NCBI GenBank assembly: GCA_020249925.1
Contig: JADCER010000015.1
Span: 62,001 to 126,000 of the forward strand
Length of the DNA stretch: 64,000 nt
Direction: 5' to 3'
Source of the DNA: Roseomonas sp.
Lineage (GTDB): Bacteria; Pseudomonadota; Alphaproteobacteria; Acetobacterales; Acetobacteraceae
Position numbers and translations under genes: made by a program. The notes beneath the pieces were generated by a model, which did no database searches, was not told the DNA's origin, and saw nothing but the letters and a program-made list of their open reading frames with translations. Position 1 is the stretch's first letter. Each line of letters begins with the position of its first letter. This document shows positions 1 to 9,136 of this stretch, piece by piece.

Positions 1-1580
1 GTCATGGTGCCGGTAATCTCACGCAGCTTGGCGAAATCCAACCCAGCCAGCGGCGCGACCCAGCCCTGTATGAAGGCAAAGGAAATTGGCGCAGCGAGGA
101 AGCCAAAGGCCGAAGCAACGCCCGCGCCCAGTGGCACGATGATGCGTCGAAGGCCAAGCTTCATGCCGATATGGCAGGCATGCACCGGCCCCGCGCCGCC
201 AATCGGCACCATGGCATAGGCATCAATGCGCTTCGCTTTTTCCAGCGCATGGATGGCCGCGGCCTGCGCCATATTGCCATTGACCGTTTCATGAATGGCC
301 CAGGCGGCTTCCGGCACGGAAAGGCCGAGTGGCTTGCCGATATGTTCCCCCAGCGCTGCCTCTGCCGCCGCTACATCAAGCTTCATCGCGCCACCCAGGA
401 AGCTTTCGGCGCCGAGGTAGCCCAGCACGAGATCCGCATCCGTGACCGTGGGCCGCGCACCGCCAAGCCCGTAGCAGGCGGGGCCGGGATCGGAACTGGC
501 ACTCTCAGGCCCCACACGCACGAGGCCGAGGCGATCCACCCGTGCAATGGAACCCCCGCCAGCGCCGATTTCGATCATGTCAATGACCGGCACCTTGAGC
601 GGCAAGCCGCTGCCCTTGCGGAAGCGATCCACACGCGCGACTTCGAAATCAAGGCTGCGCTGCGCTTCGCCATTATCAATCAGCGCAGCCTTGGCGGTGG
701 TGCCGCCCATGTCAAAACAGAGGATATCGCGCGCGCCAGCGGCAGCGCCATAAATGCCGGTGGCCTCCACACCGCCCGCCGGGCCGGATTGCACCAGGCG
801 GATTGGGTGACGCGCCGCGGTGTCTTCGGCGACGGTGCCGCCATCAGACAGCATCAGGAAAAGCGGGCCGGTTAGGCCAAAGCCGCGCAAGCCATCACTC
901 AGCCGGCGCAGGTAGCGTTCGAAAACCGGCTGCACATAGGCGTTGCAGACGGTGGTGGAAGCGCGTTCATATTCGCCAATCTCTGGCACCACTTCTGATG
1001 AAAGACAGATGGTGAGCTCAGGCGCCTCTTCCGCCAGAATATCGCGCATGCGTGCTTCATGCGCGGGATTGCGGAAGGCATGCAGGAAACACACTGCCAC
1101 TGCCTTGGCGCCAGCAGCGCGCAAGGCGCGCACCGCTTCGCGCGCGCCCGCTTCATCAAGGGCTTCGCGCACCGTGCCATCCGGCAGCAGCCGTTCCGCA
1201 ACACCAAGCCGGCGATGGCGCGGCACCAGCGGTTCCGGCACACGCATGAAAAGATCATAGGTGTCGTGCCGGAGTTCCGTGCCGATTTCCAGAATGTCGC
1301 GAAAGCCCTTGGTAGTGATCAGGCCCGTCGGCACGCCGCGCCGTTCGATCAGCGCATTGGCGACCAGCGTGGTGCCGTGAATCACATGCCGCACCTGACC
1401 TGCCTGCGCGCCAGTACGCGCCAGCAAATCGCGCACGCCTTCCAGCACGGCTTCTTCTGGCGCATGGGGCGTGGTGAGAACCTTGCCATTGAAAATGCGT
1501 CCGTCACGCGAATCGAGCATGACCAGATCAGTGAAGGTGCCGCCAATATCAACACCAATGCGCCAGGGGGCCGTATTCAT
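1..1580 (-). CDS. hyuA: Hydantoinase/oxoprolinase subunit A (HyuA), C-terminus cut by window
   Basis: ATP-dependent ring-opening amidohydrolase subunit of the N-methylhydantoinase A / 5-oxoprolinase family. About 526 codons are visible and the C-terminus runs off the left edge. The N-terminus reads MNTAPWRIGVDIGGTFTDLV, the actin-like phosphate-binding motif of this family, and a second FDMGGTTAKA motif sits near residue 290. The ATG overlaps the hyuB stop by 4 bases (ATGA), which fixes the start and implies translational coupling. It would work with HyuB to hydrolyse an amide bond in a cyclic substrate such as 5-oxoproline or a hydantoin; the sequence does not say which. Family assignment is firm; substrate unknown. 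Confidence 0.93.
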   Translation of the reverse strand, partial: MNTAPWRIGVDIGGTFTDLVMLDSRDGRIFNGKVLTTPHAPEEAVLEGVRDLLARTGAQAGQVRHVIHGTTLVANALIERRGVPTGLITTKGFRDILEIGTELRHDTYDLFMRVPEPLVPRHRRLGVAERLLPDGTVREALDEAGAREAVRALRAAGAKAVAVCFLHAFRNPAHEARMRDILAEEAPELTICLSSEVVPEIGEYERASTTVCNAYVQPVFERYLRRLSDGLRGFGLTGPLFLMLSDGGTVAEDTAARHPIRLVQSGPAGGVEATGIYGAAAGARDILCFDMGGTTAKAALIDNGEAQRSLDFEVARVDRFRKGSGLPLKVPVIDMIEIGAGGGSIARVDRLGLVRVGPESASSDPGPACYGLGGARPTVTDADLVLGYLGAESFLGGAMKLDVAAAEAALGEHIGKPLGLSVPEAAWAIHETVNGNMAQAAAIHALEKAKRIDAYAMVPIGGAGPVHACHIGMKLGLRRIIVPLGAGVASAFGFLAAPISFAFIQGWVAPLAGLDFAKLREITGTM

Positions 1581-3175
1581 GGCGTGACATAGCCTTCCTT
1601 GATGTCGCGGAGGGTGGCGGTAGGGTCGCGTTCGGCTGGCGGTCCCATGCCGCCGCCACCAGGCGTTTCATAGGTAATGACATCGCCTGGTTGCAGCACG
1701 ATGCGTGCCTTGGCTGGAACAGGCTTGCCATTCACCAGATCACGCCCGCCGCGCCCGGGGGCACCACCCAGCACGCCGCGCGGCGGGTGCTGCACACGTT
1801 CATGGCGATAGGTGGCGGTCACGGGTTTTTCGCCGATTACCTCGAAGGAAAGTCGTTGCGAAAGGCCGCCGCGTGTTCGGCCCGCGCCGCCGGAATCGGG
1901 GATAAGCTCCTTTTCCGTCATGAGCATCGGTACGGCGTTTTCGAACTGCTCTACCGCCTGTGTCGCGACATTGGATGGGAAGGAAAGGCAGGCGGGGCCA
2001 TCATGCGCGGGTGCGGCGCCATGGCCGCCATTCATGAAGAACATCCGCACATAGCGGCGGCCTTCGGCATTCTCGCCCGTAAAATAGACATTCCAAAGCG
2101 GGCTGCCGCTTTCCGCAATCACGCGATCAGGAATGAGTTTCGCAAGCGCCGCCAGCACGAGCATGGGCAGGTAATGGCCCGTGAGATGTCGGCCCCAAAC
2201 CGGTGCGGGGCGGCGCGGATTTACGATGGAGCCTTCCGGCGCGATAAAGGTAATGGGCCGGAAGGAGCCATCATTATTCGGTGTCGCGGGATCAAAGGCG
2301 CATTTCACCGCGTAATTGGAATAGGCGCGCGTGAAATTAAGCGGCGCATTCACCGGCCGCGCAATCTGCCCATCTGTGCCAGTGAAATCGAGCGTGAGGT
2401 CGCTTCCCTTGATGGTCAGTTTCAGGCGAATCGTGACCGGGTGTTCAAAGCCATCGGCGGTGACTTCATCTTCCACCACGCCATCCGGTGCGGCGGCGAT
2501 TGCATCGCGCATGGCGCGTTCGGAACGGGTGAAGATTTCGCTGGCCAGCGCATCCAGATCATCAATGCCTTCTTCTGCCATGATGCGCGCCAGGCGCTTT
2601 TCTGCCTGCTCATAAGCCGCGAATTGCGCGCGAATATCGCCGAGCGTTTCATCCGGCTGGCGCAGATTGGCTTCCAGAAAGGCGATCACATCCTCATTTT
2701 CCTCACCGCCCTTCAGGATGCGGGTGATGGGAATGGTCAGGCCCTCTTCCCAGGAATCGCGCGCTTCAACGGAAGGTGCGCCGCCGATATCAGTGGAATG
2801 AAACGTGCTACCCAGCCAGGAAATCACGCGGCCCTTGGCGAAGATGGGTTTTATCATCGTGATGTCATTCAAATGGCCAGTGCCGTAATAGCCATCATTG
2901 GAAATCAGCACATCGCCGGGCGCAAGCCGTTCCACCGGGTAGCGTTGCAGCATAATCGCCAAGGTGCGCGGCATGGTGCCGACAAAAGACGGCACGGAAC
3001 GCGATGATTGCGCGAATTGCCGCCCGGCACTGTCCATCAGCCCAATCGCCATATCCCAATTGTCACGCACAACAGAGGAGAAGGAGGTGCGGACAAAACT
3101 CTGCGCCGTTTCATCCATCAGCCCCGCAATGCGCTGCCAGGCGGTGCCAAGCCGAAGGGCGGAAAAGCTGGACAT
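1577..3175 (-). CDS. hyuB: Hydantoinase/oxoprolinase subunit B (HyuB)
   Basis: Second subunit of the N-methylhydantoinase/5-oxoprolinase type enzyme, 532 residues, the usual length for the separate B subunit. Family hallmarks are FTGTDGQIARPVNAPLNFTR in the middle, the YGTGHLNDITM segment near residue 95 and the glycine-rich C-terminal YETPGGGGMGPP. A good ribosome binding site (AAGGAG) lies 6 bases upstream of the ATG. It sits 11 bases after the TPP-enzyme gene and overlaps hyuA by 4 bases, so A and B are co-translated. The partner is HyuA; the specific substrate (5-oxoproline, hydantoin, or other lactam) cannot be read from sequence. Confidence 0.95.
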   Translation of the reverse strand: MSSFSALRLGTAWQRIAGLMDETAQSFVRTSFSSVVRDNWDMAIGLMDSAGRQFAQSSRSVPSFVGTMPRTLAIMLQRYPVERLAPGDVLISNDGYYGTGHLNDITMIKPIFAKGRVISWLGSTFHSTDIGGAPSVEARDSWEEGLTIPITRILKGGEENEDVIAFLEANLRQPDETLGDIRAQFAAYEQAEKRLARIMAEEGIDDLDALASEIFTRSERAMRDAIAAAPDGVVEDEVTADGFEHPVTIRLKLTIKGSDLTLDFTGTDGQIARPVNAPLNFTRAYSNYAVKCAFDPATPNNDGSFRPITFIAPEGSIVNPRRPAPVWGRHLTGHYLPMLVLAALAKLIPDRVIAESGSPLWNVYFTGENAEGRRYVRMFFMNGGHGAAPAHDGPACLSFPSNVATQAVEQFENAVPMLMTEKELIPDSGGAGRTRGGLSQRLSFEVIGEKPVTATYRHERVQHPPRGVLGGAPGRGGRDLVNGKPVPAKARIVLQPGDVITYETPGGGGMGPPAERDPTATLRDIKEGYVTP

Positions 3176-3186
3176 GGAATTCTCCT

Positions 3187-4785
3187 TCAGCCGCGCATGG
3201 CTTGCAGTTGCGCGGGGTAGCCGGCGGGGTTCACCATCACGTCAATCAGGCTTGGGCCTTGATGGGCGAAGGCGGCATCGAGCGCGGCGATATAGTCAGC
3301 CTCGGTCGCGGCGGCGAAGCCCCTGGCGCCGAAACCCTCCGCGATGGCCGCGAAATCCGGTCGCGCCCAGCGCACGCCTTCGGGTGGCAATTGCCGTTGC
3401 TGCTGCTTGATATCAATCAGCGACAGCGCGCCATCATTGAAGACAATGGTGATGCAGGGCGCGCCGGCCTCAGCGGCGGTGGCGAGTTCCGCCACACACA
3501 TCATCAAGCCGCCATCGCCGGTAAAGGCAACGGCGCCATCGCTTGGGTTTTCCAGCGCCGCCGCGAGCGCCGCCGGCAGCGCAAAACCCATGGAGGCCAA
3601 CCCGTTTGAAATCAGCACATCGCGGGGAGCGGCGCATTCCCAGAAGGCCGTAGCCGAGAACATATGCGCCCCTGCATCGACGCTAATGCGCGGACTGCGC
3701 CCAGCGCGGCGCGCGGCTTCCTGCGCCAGGGTCACGATACGCGGCGGCGCCACACCGCCCGTCCCTTGCCAGGCAAGCGCGGCGCGCATCGCATCCCGAT
3801 GCGTAGCGATTTCCCCAGTCTTCCAAGAATTACGCGTGGCACCTTGTGCCAGCGCGGTGAAGGCCGGCGCCAGCGCGCCATGCAAGGCGGCGCTTGGCGT
3901 AACGTAATGCACCGGATGCGCGCGCAAGCCGATATCCAAAACTGGCGCCGTGTAGCGCCAGGGTTGGAGAATAAGCTCCACCGGATCGAGACCCGCCAGG
4001 ATGATCAAATCCGCATCCTGGACGCAGGGCGCTTCTAGTGATCCGCCAGTGAAAATCCCTACAAAATGCGGATCAGCATCGGCGATCACGCCCTTGGCCT
4101 TATAGGTCACCAGCGCGGGGCAGCCGAGCGCTGCGACCAAAGCGCGCAGTGGTTCAGCTGCCGCGACAGCCTCCACGCCCGCCAGGATCACGGGTTTGCG
4201 CGAAACTGCCAGCATGGCGCGTGCTTTCGCCAGCGCATCGGCATCAAGCGGTGTTGTGGTGCTTGCCGGCAAAGACAGCAATTCGCCCGCCGGACGGCGC
4301 GCGGCTTCGCTGGTCAAATCCAGATGCACCGGGCCGATGGGCGCCTGCATCGCAAGATCAAGCAGGGCTTCAATCTCGGCGGCGGGGTTTTCGCTGCGCG
4401 CTTGCGTATAGCCCTTCACCAATTCCGCGCTGGCGGCGCGCTGATCAAACACCTGATGAGTGATGTAGCTGAGTTGCTTTTCGGTGAAGCCATCCGTCAG
4501 CAGCAGCACCGGCGCGCGTTCCAAAGCAGCGCAGGCAACGCCATTCAGCGCATTCATCAGCCCTGGGCCCTTGGTGGTCAGCACCACGCCGGGCGCGCCG
4601 GTCACTTCTGCATCCGCCACCGCCATCATCGCCGCATTGCCTTCGTGACGGGCGAGGATGAAGCGAATGCCGAAACGCTCAGCTGCGGCGATGATATCCA
4701 GCGAAGAACCACCGCCCGGCACGCCATAGATGCGCTTCGTGCCACGCCGCGCGAGCGCTGCCAGCAAATACTCGGCGGTATTCAT
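3187..4785 (-). CDS. Thiamine-pyrophosphate-dependent enzyme, acetolactate synthase/decarboxylase-like
   Basis: A 532-residue member of the ALS/POX/benzoylformate decarboxylase superfamily. The N-terminal Pyr domain has the catalytic glutamate (Glu48 in ARHEGNAAMMA) and the C-terminal PP domain carries the TPP/Mg motif starting GDGGLMMCV and closing with VFNDGALSL. No regulatory subunit gene lies next to it, and its place between gamma-glutamyltransferase and hyuB argues against the biosynthetic acetolactate synthase. A decarboxylase or carboligase acting on a 2-oxo acid released by this catabolic cluster is a reasonable inference, not shown. Its ATG overlaps the ggt stop by 4 bases. Confidence 0.9.
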   Translation of the reverse strand: MNTAEYLLAALARRGTKRIYGVPGGGSSLDIIAAAERFGIRFILARHEGNAAMMAVADAEVTGAPGVVLTTKGPGLMNALNGVACAALERAPVLLLTDGFTEKQLSYITHQVFDQRAASAELVKGYTQARSENPAAEIEALLDLAMQAPIGPVHLDLTSEAARRPAGELLSLPASTTTPLDADALAKARAMLAVSRKPVILAGVEAVAAAEPLRALVAALGCPALVTYKAKGVIADADPHFVGIFTGGSLEAPCVQDADLIILAGLDPVELILQPWRYTAPVLDIGLRAHPVHYVTPSAALHGALAPAFTALAQGATRNSWKTGEIATHRDAMRAALAWQGTGGVAPPRIVTLAQEAARRAGRSPRISVDAGAHMFSATAFWECAAPRDVLISNGLASMGFALPAALAAALENPSDGAVAFTGDGGLMMCVAELATAAEAGAPCITIVFNDGALSLIDIKQQQRQLPPEGVRWARPDFAAIAEGFGARGFAAATEADYIAALDAAFAHQGPSLIDVMVNPAGYPAQLQAMRG

Positions 4786-6470
4786 GCGCGGACCTGATCC
4801 GGCCAGAAGCGCACACCAGCGCGGGCGAGGCCGCCGCCAAGGCCAATCGCCGTGCCATCCGCGCGCCAGCAGGCCGCACCTTCCATGCTGCCATCAGCGT
4901 GGAATGCAATGGCATTCATCCCGCCGCCGACATGCGGCATGGATGAGATTTGGTGCCCGCGCTTGCCAAGTGCTTCCAACACCGCCGCATCAAAGGCGGG
5001 CTCCACTTCCACTGCCGCGCCTTGCGTCCAAAGCCGCGGCGCTTCCACCGCTTCCTGCAGCGACATGCCGTGATCCACCAGATTAAGGAACCCCTGCATG
5101 ACAGAACCAAAAATCCGTAAGCCACCTGGCATGCCAAGCGCATAGGCGGGCTTGCCATCCTTCAACGCAATCAGCGGCGCCTGGGATGTGGTGATGCGCT
5201 TGCCGGGCGCGACCGACAAAGCCTTGCCGGGGCGCGGGTCAAACAGCGCCATGTAGTTGTTCGGAATCAACCCCGTGCCTGGCACCAGGAAGCGTGCGCC
5301 AAAAAGCGAATTGATGGTCTGGGTAGAACAGACAATACTGCCCTGATCATCCGCGACCGTGACATGGGTGGTATTGGCGCTCTCACCTGGGCTGACGCCT
5401 GGCCCCCAGGCTTGCGCGCGCGCCATATCCAAGGCGGCGCGGCGTTCATCGCCATAGGCACGCGAAATCAGCCGCGCCACGGGCACATCCACAAAGGCCG
5501 GATCGGCGGTGGCGGCGGCGCGATCAGCAAAGGCAATTTTCAGTACCTCGGCCAGCAGGTGCAGCGTATCGGCGCTGCCGAAACCCATGCCGCGCAGATC
5601 GAAGCCTTCCAGGATATTCAGCATTTGCAGCACATGCACGCCGGAAGATGCCGGGGGTGGTGGCAGCAAAACCTCATAACCGCGATAGGGGCCACGTAGG
5701 GGTGCGCGTTCAATCGTCGCGAAATCCGCGATATCGGCCGCCGAGACAATCCCACCCGCTTTCCTGATGCCATTGGCAATCGCGCTGCCCAAGGCGCCAT
5801 TCAAAACGCTCGGCCCTTCGCGCGCAATCAGTGTCAAGGTTTCGGCATATTCCGCCTGGATCAGCCGTGCGCCTGGTTTGATCGGCGCACCTCCGGGCAA
5901 AAGCAGCGCGGCAATGGCGGCGTCACGCGCCAGATCGGGTGCCGCTTCATTGATGCATTCCGCCAGATAAGGCGTCACGCCAAAACCACGCGCCGCGTGG
6001 CGGATGGCCGGCGCCATCACATCCGCGAGTGACACGCTGCCGAAGCGTTCCAGCGTTTCGCACCAAGCACGCAGATTGCCCGGCACCGCGACGGAAAGCG
6101 GGCCGACGATATTGGCGCGGCCTGTCGCTTCGAAATTCATCGCATTGGCCGGTTCGGTAGGCGTGAACATATCAGCGCGCGCTGCGGCCGGCGCGGTGGA
6201 TAGCCCATCAATCACGGTATGCCGCCCATCTGGTAGGCGCAGATGCGCCATGCCGCCACCCAGAATGCCAACCATCATGGGCTCCACCACCGTTAGCGCG
6301 AATAGCGCGGCAATGGCGCCATCCACCGCATTGCCGCCGGCAGCCAGCATCTCGGCCCCCGCAGCCGAGGCCAAGGGATGGTTCGTCACCACCATGCCAC
6401 GCGTGCCGAAAGCTGGGCGTTTATCCGTGGTGAAGCGCGAACCCGCGCGTGCAAGCCAATCATGGGTCAT
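4782..6470 (-). CDS. ggt: Gamma-glutamyltransferase family protein, no signal peptide
   Basis: Ntn-hydrolase of the gamma-glutamyltranspeptidase family, 562 residues from the ATG at 6470 (MTHDWLARAG). A longer reading frame extends upstream, but that part lies inside the MFS gene. The self-processing nucleophile is the first Thr of ANTTHVTVADD, Thr367, so cleavage would give large and small subunits. The GSVMQGFLNLVDHGM and PRLW segments of the small subunit are present. No Sec signal is seen, so it looks cytoplasmic, unlike classical periplasmic GGT. It could release glutamate or 5-oxoproline from gamma-glutamyl compounds, or be a GGT-like amidase as in cephalosporin-acylase relatives. It begins 13 bases after the transporter gene. 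Confidence 0.93.
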   Translation of the reverse strand: MTHDWLARAGSRFTTDKRPAFGTRGMVVTNHPLASAAGAEMLAAGGNAVDGAIAALFALTVVEPMMVGILGGGMAHLRLPDGRHTVIDGLSTAPAAARADMFTPTEPANAMNFEATGRANIVGPLSVAVPGNLRAWCETLERFGSVSLADVMAPAIRHAARGFGVTPYLAECINEAAPDLARDAAIAALLLPGGAPIKPGARLIQAEYAETLTLIAREGPSVLNGALGSAIANGIRKAGGIVSAADIADFATIERAPLRGPYRGYEVLLPPPPASSGVHVLQMLNILEGFDLRGMGFGSADTLHLLAEVLKIAFADRAAATADPAFVDVPVARLISRAYGDERRAALDMARAQAWGPGVSPGESANTTHVTVADDQGSIVCSTQTINSLFGARFLVPGTGLIPNNYMALFDPRPGKALSVAPGKRITTSQAPLIALKDGKPAYALGMPGGLRIFGSVMQGFLNLVDHGMSLQEAVEAPRLWTQGAAVEVEPAFDAAVLEALGKRGHQISSMPHVGGGMNAIAFHADGSMEGAACWRADGTAIGLGGGLARAGVRFWPDQVRA

Positions 6471-6483
6471 GCGATTTTTCTTT

Positions 6484-7674
6484 CTATTGCCGTACCCGCA
6501 TGAGCATGAGCGCACCAACCGCCGCCACACCCAGCAGGGCCGTAAACCACAAGGAAGCCGCGCCAAAATCATCGAGCAGCAGCCCAAACAATAAGGGCGC
6601 GAAAGCCTGCGAAGCCCGCGCTGGCGCGGTAATGAAACCCTGGCGCTGGCCATAGCCAATGGGACCGAATAGCGCCAATGGCAGCGTGCCGCGCGTGATC
6701 GTCAGCAGGCCATTGCCTGCGCCATGGATAATCACAAACAGCGCGGCAAAGGGCGCGCCGAGCGCCATCAGTACCGCCACCGCCACCGGATGCGCGCCGG
6801 CGGCGATGCGTGCGGAAAAAAGCGGGTTCATCTTGCGCATGATGGTGAATTCAACGACACGCGCCGCGACTTGCGCCGGGCCCATCAGGGCGCCGGCCGC
6901 AATCGCCGCCGCCAGAGATGTGCCGGCTGATTGCAGCAACCCCGGCAAATGCGCGCCCAGCGCGGTGGAGCTGAAACTCGCCGTTGCCAGCACAAAGGCC
7001 AATAGGATCATATCGCGCTTGCGATCGCGCGTTTCCTCAGCGGATAATGGCGGCACGGCTTCCTTGGGCGGGGGCGGCGGCGCCTTCGGGATCAGCAAGC
7101 GATTGAGCGGCAGACAGATGAACAGATGCAAGGCCACCCAGCCAAGGCAGGCACCGCGCCAGCCCCATTCCGCTTCCATCAACGCGGAAAGCGGCCAGCC
7201 GACCGTGCTGGCAAAGCCTGCAATCAGCGTAATGCCAGTGATGCTGTTGCGCGCATCCTTGCCGTAAAGCCCGGCAAGGGTCGCAAAGGCCGCATCATAC
7301 AGCCCCATCGCCATGGCGATGCCAATGATGAACCAGCTTAGAATTAGCAGCGGCAAGCCATTGGCGAAGGCCATGATCAGCAGGCCGAGGATGAAAATCA
7401 CGTTCGAAATCGCCAGCACATCGCGCCCACCGCGTTGATCAATCGCGCGGCCTGCCGCGGGGCCGAGTAGCGCGGTTAGCAGCAGGGAGCCCGAAAACAC
7501 GCCAAAGACCATGGCGCGTGACAGGCCAAGATCTTCGGCGATTGGTGCGGCCAGAATCGCTGGAAGGTAATAGGAAGACCCCCAGGCCAGGGTCTGGGTG
7601 GTGCCAAGCACCGTCACCACCCTGGCCTTGGAAGCGGTCGCGCTCACGGAAAAAAGGCCCAAGCGCGCGATCAA
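6484..7674 (-). CDS. MFS transporter
   Basis: A 396-residue membrane protein with about 12 hydrophobic segments. It has the Major Facilitator signature DQRGGRDVLA between helices 2 and 3 and a charged cytoplasmic loop (KEAVPPLSAEETRDRKRD) between the two halves. The chosen start is a TTG that overlaps the stop of the upstream dehydrogenase (TTGA), which is weak but fits the coupling pattern of the operon; a GTG about 20 codons later is the alternative. Context suggests it carries the substrate of the hyuAB/GGT pathway. Direction and substrate are unknown. Confidence 0.88.
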   Translation of the reverse strand: MIARLGLFSVSATASKARVVTVLGTTQTLAWGSSYYLPAILAAPIAEDLGLSRAMVFGVFSGSLLLTALLGPAAGRAIDQRGGRDVLAISNVIFILGLLIMAFANGLPLLILSWFIIGIAMAMGLYDAAFATLAGLYGKDARNSITGITLIAGFASTVGWPLSALMEAEWGWRGACLGWVALHLFICLPLNRLLIPKAPPPPPKEAVPPLSAEETRDRKRDMILLAFVLATASFSSTALGAHLPGLLQSAGTSLAAAIAAGALMGPAQVAARVVEFTIMRKMNPLFSARIAAGAHPVAVAVLMALGAPFAALFVIIHGAGNGLLTITRGTLPLALFGPIGYGQRQGFITAPARASQAFAPLLFGLLLDDFGAASLWFTALLGVAAVGALMLMRVRQ

Positions 7675-8729
7675 TCCGTAATCGCGCGGCCACGCGCCTT
7701 GGCATAGCGTTCCGCGAAACGGCCCTTCACTTCCGGGTTGATGATACGTGGCGGCATCTTGCCGGCAGCGCAGGCAGAAAAGGCTTCCGCTGCAATGCGC
7801 GTGATCATGGACCGGCTTTCATGCGTGACCCCCGCGGTGTGCTGCGTGCAGATCACGGCCGGGTGCCACAAAAGCGGGTGTTCCTTGGGCGGCGGTTCCT
7901 GTTCCCAAACATCCAAGCCGGCTGAGGCCAATTGCCCCGATTCCAGCGCCGCCAGCACAGCGTTTTCATCATGGATGGAACCGCGCGCCGTTGTCACCAG
8001 AATGGCGCCCTTCTTCATGCCGGCCAGCGCCTTGGCATCAATAATGGCGCGGCTTTCCGGCGTGAGCGGGCAATGCACGCTGACGATGTCAGATTGCGCC
8101 AGCAATTCGGGCAGCTCCACCTTCTCCGCCCCGCGCTTGGCGATGGTTTCGGCATCCACATAGGGGTCATAGGCTAAGACGCGGCAATTGAAGGCGGCCT
8201 TCACAATGGCGGTGGTGCGCGACCCGACATTGCCAATACCAATCACGCCAACAGTCTTGTCGAGCAGATTATTGCCCATAAACACTTCGCGGCGCTTGGC
8301 TTCGCCTGCGCGCATGGCGGCATGGGTCTGCGGCATTTTTTTTATCAGCGCCAGCATCATGCCAACCGCGTGTTCCGCCACGGCTTCGGCATTGCCGCCG
8401 GCCTGGTTCACCAGCAGCACGCCGGCCTTGGTGCAGGAATCAGGATTGATCGTGTCATAGCCGGCACCCTGGGAAGCCACCATCAGCAGATTGGGCAGGC
8501 GCGCCAGCAGCGTATCATTCACATGAAACGCCTTGGGCAATTCGTCGCGCGACGCGCGCACATAATAGCCATCGCAGGTGGCCAGTTCCGCCAGCGCGGC
8601 TTCTTCCCCATTCTCCAGGGAAAGCCGCACCACTTCCAAGGCGGGATCGGCGGCGGCGGTTTCCAGAAAGCTTGGATGCGGCACGCGTTCCAGATAGGCG
8701 ACGCGGAATGGCTTATTGACTGCGGACAA
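7671..8729 (-). CDS. D-isomer-specific 2-hydroxyacid dehydrogenase
   Basis: NAD(P)-dependent oxidoreductase of the phosphoglycerate/glyoxylate reductase family, 352 residues. The Rossmann motif is VGVIGIGNVGSR. Catalytic Arg lies in TTARGSIHDE, Glu in DVWEQEPPP, and His in CTQHTAGVTHES. The start is TTG (LSAVNKPF) with a strong AGGGGGA ribosome binding site 7 to 8 bases upstream; no ATG fits better. It is the third gene of the minus-strand run and is coupled to the MFS gene. It would interconvert a 2-oxo and a D-2-hydroxy acid, possibly a product of the neighbouring TPP enzyme or HyuAB step; that link is inferred. Confidence 0.93.
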   Translation of the reverse strand: MSAVNKPFRVAYLERVPHPSFLETAAADPALEVVRLSLENGEEAALAELATCDGYYVRASRDELPKAFHVNDTLLARLPNLLMVASQGAGYDTINPDSCTKAGVLLVNQAGGNAEAVAEHAVGMMLALIKKMPQTHAAMRAGEAKRREVFMGNNLLDKTVGVIGIGNVGSRTTAIVKAAFNCRVLAYDPYVDAETIAKRGAEKVELPELLAQSDIVSVHCPLTPESRAIIDAKALAGMKKGAILVTTARGSIHDENAVLAALESGQLASAGLDVWEQEPPPKEHPLLWHPAVICTQHTAGVTHESRSMITRIAAEAFSACAAGKMPPRIINPEVKGRFAERYAKARGRAITD

Positions 8730-8796
8730 GTTCGCTTCCCCCTTGCTTAAGATCGGGGATGCTAGACCCGGTATCGCGCTTACGCCAAGCCGGGGC

Positions 8797-9114
8797 CTAA
8801 CGCCTGACCGTCAACAGATAAGCCACGATGTCATCCAATTCCTCCCGGCTTAGGCGGTAATCGGGCATATTCGCATGCGGCGTGCGCAAATAGGCGCGCA
8901 AAGACATGGAAGTTGTGGAAGGCAGCGCTGCAATGGCGGCGAAGCTTGGCGCGATATCGTTCGTGGGGCCGGGGCCGCCCGGCGCTATGCGGTGGCAATT
9001 GGCGCACCAGCTGGCCGCCAGGCGCTGGCCGGCGATGGGATCCCCGGGTTCCATTTGCGCCAGCGCGGCACCGGGCAAAGCCGCCAATACGCATGCGATC
9101 AGCCAAGGGCGCAT
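8797..9114 (-). CDS. Small periplasmic c-type cytochrome
   Basis: A 105-residue monohaem cytochrome c. The start at 9114 (MRPWLIACVL) follows a near-perfect AGGAGGA site and opens a Sec signal peptide ending AALPGAALA|Q. One haem site, CANCH, is at about residues 38-42, and a C-terminal Met in HANMPDY is a candidate axial ligand. The upstream extension in the same frame overlaps the SDR gene end and is not used. It lies 22 bases after the SDR gene and 67 bases before the dehydrogenase. It may accept electrons from a periplasmic or membrane dehydrogenase, but no partner is encoded next to it. Confidence 0.92.
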   Translation of the reverse strand: MRPWLIACVLAALPGAALAQMEPGDPIAGQRLAASWCANCHRIAPGGPGPTNDIAPSFAAIAALPSTTSMSLRAYLRTPHANMPDYRLSREELDDIVAYLLTVRR

Positions 9115-9136
9115 TTTGATCCTCCTGCTTCGGGGC

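Noticed and set aside
1691..3007. 438-codon plus-strand frame antisense to hyuB
   Set aside because: Composition is that of an antisense shadow and HyuB is unmistakable on the other strand.
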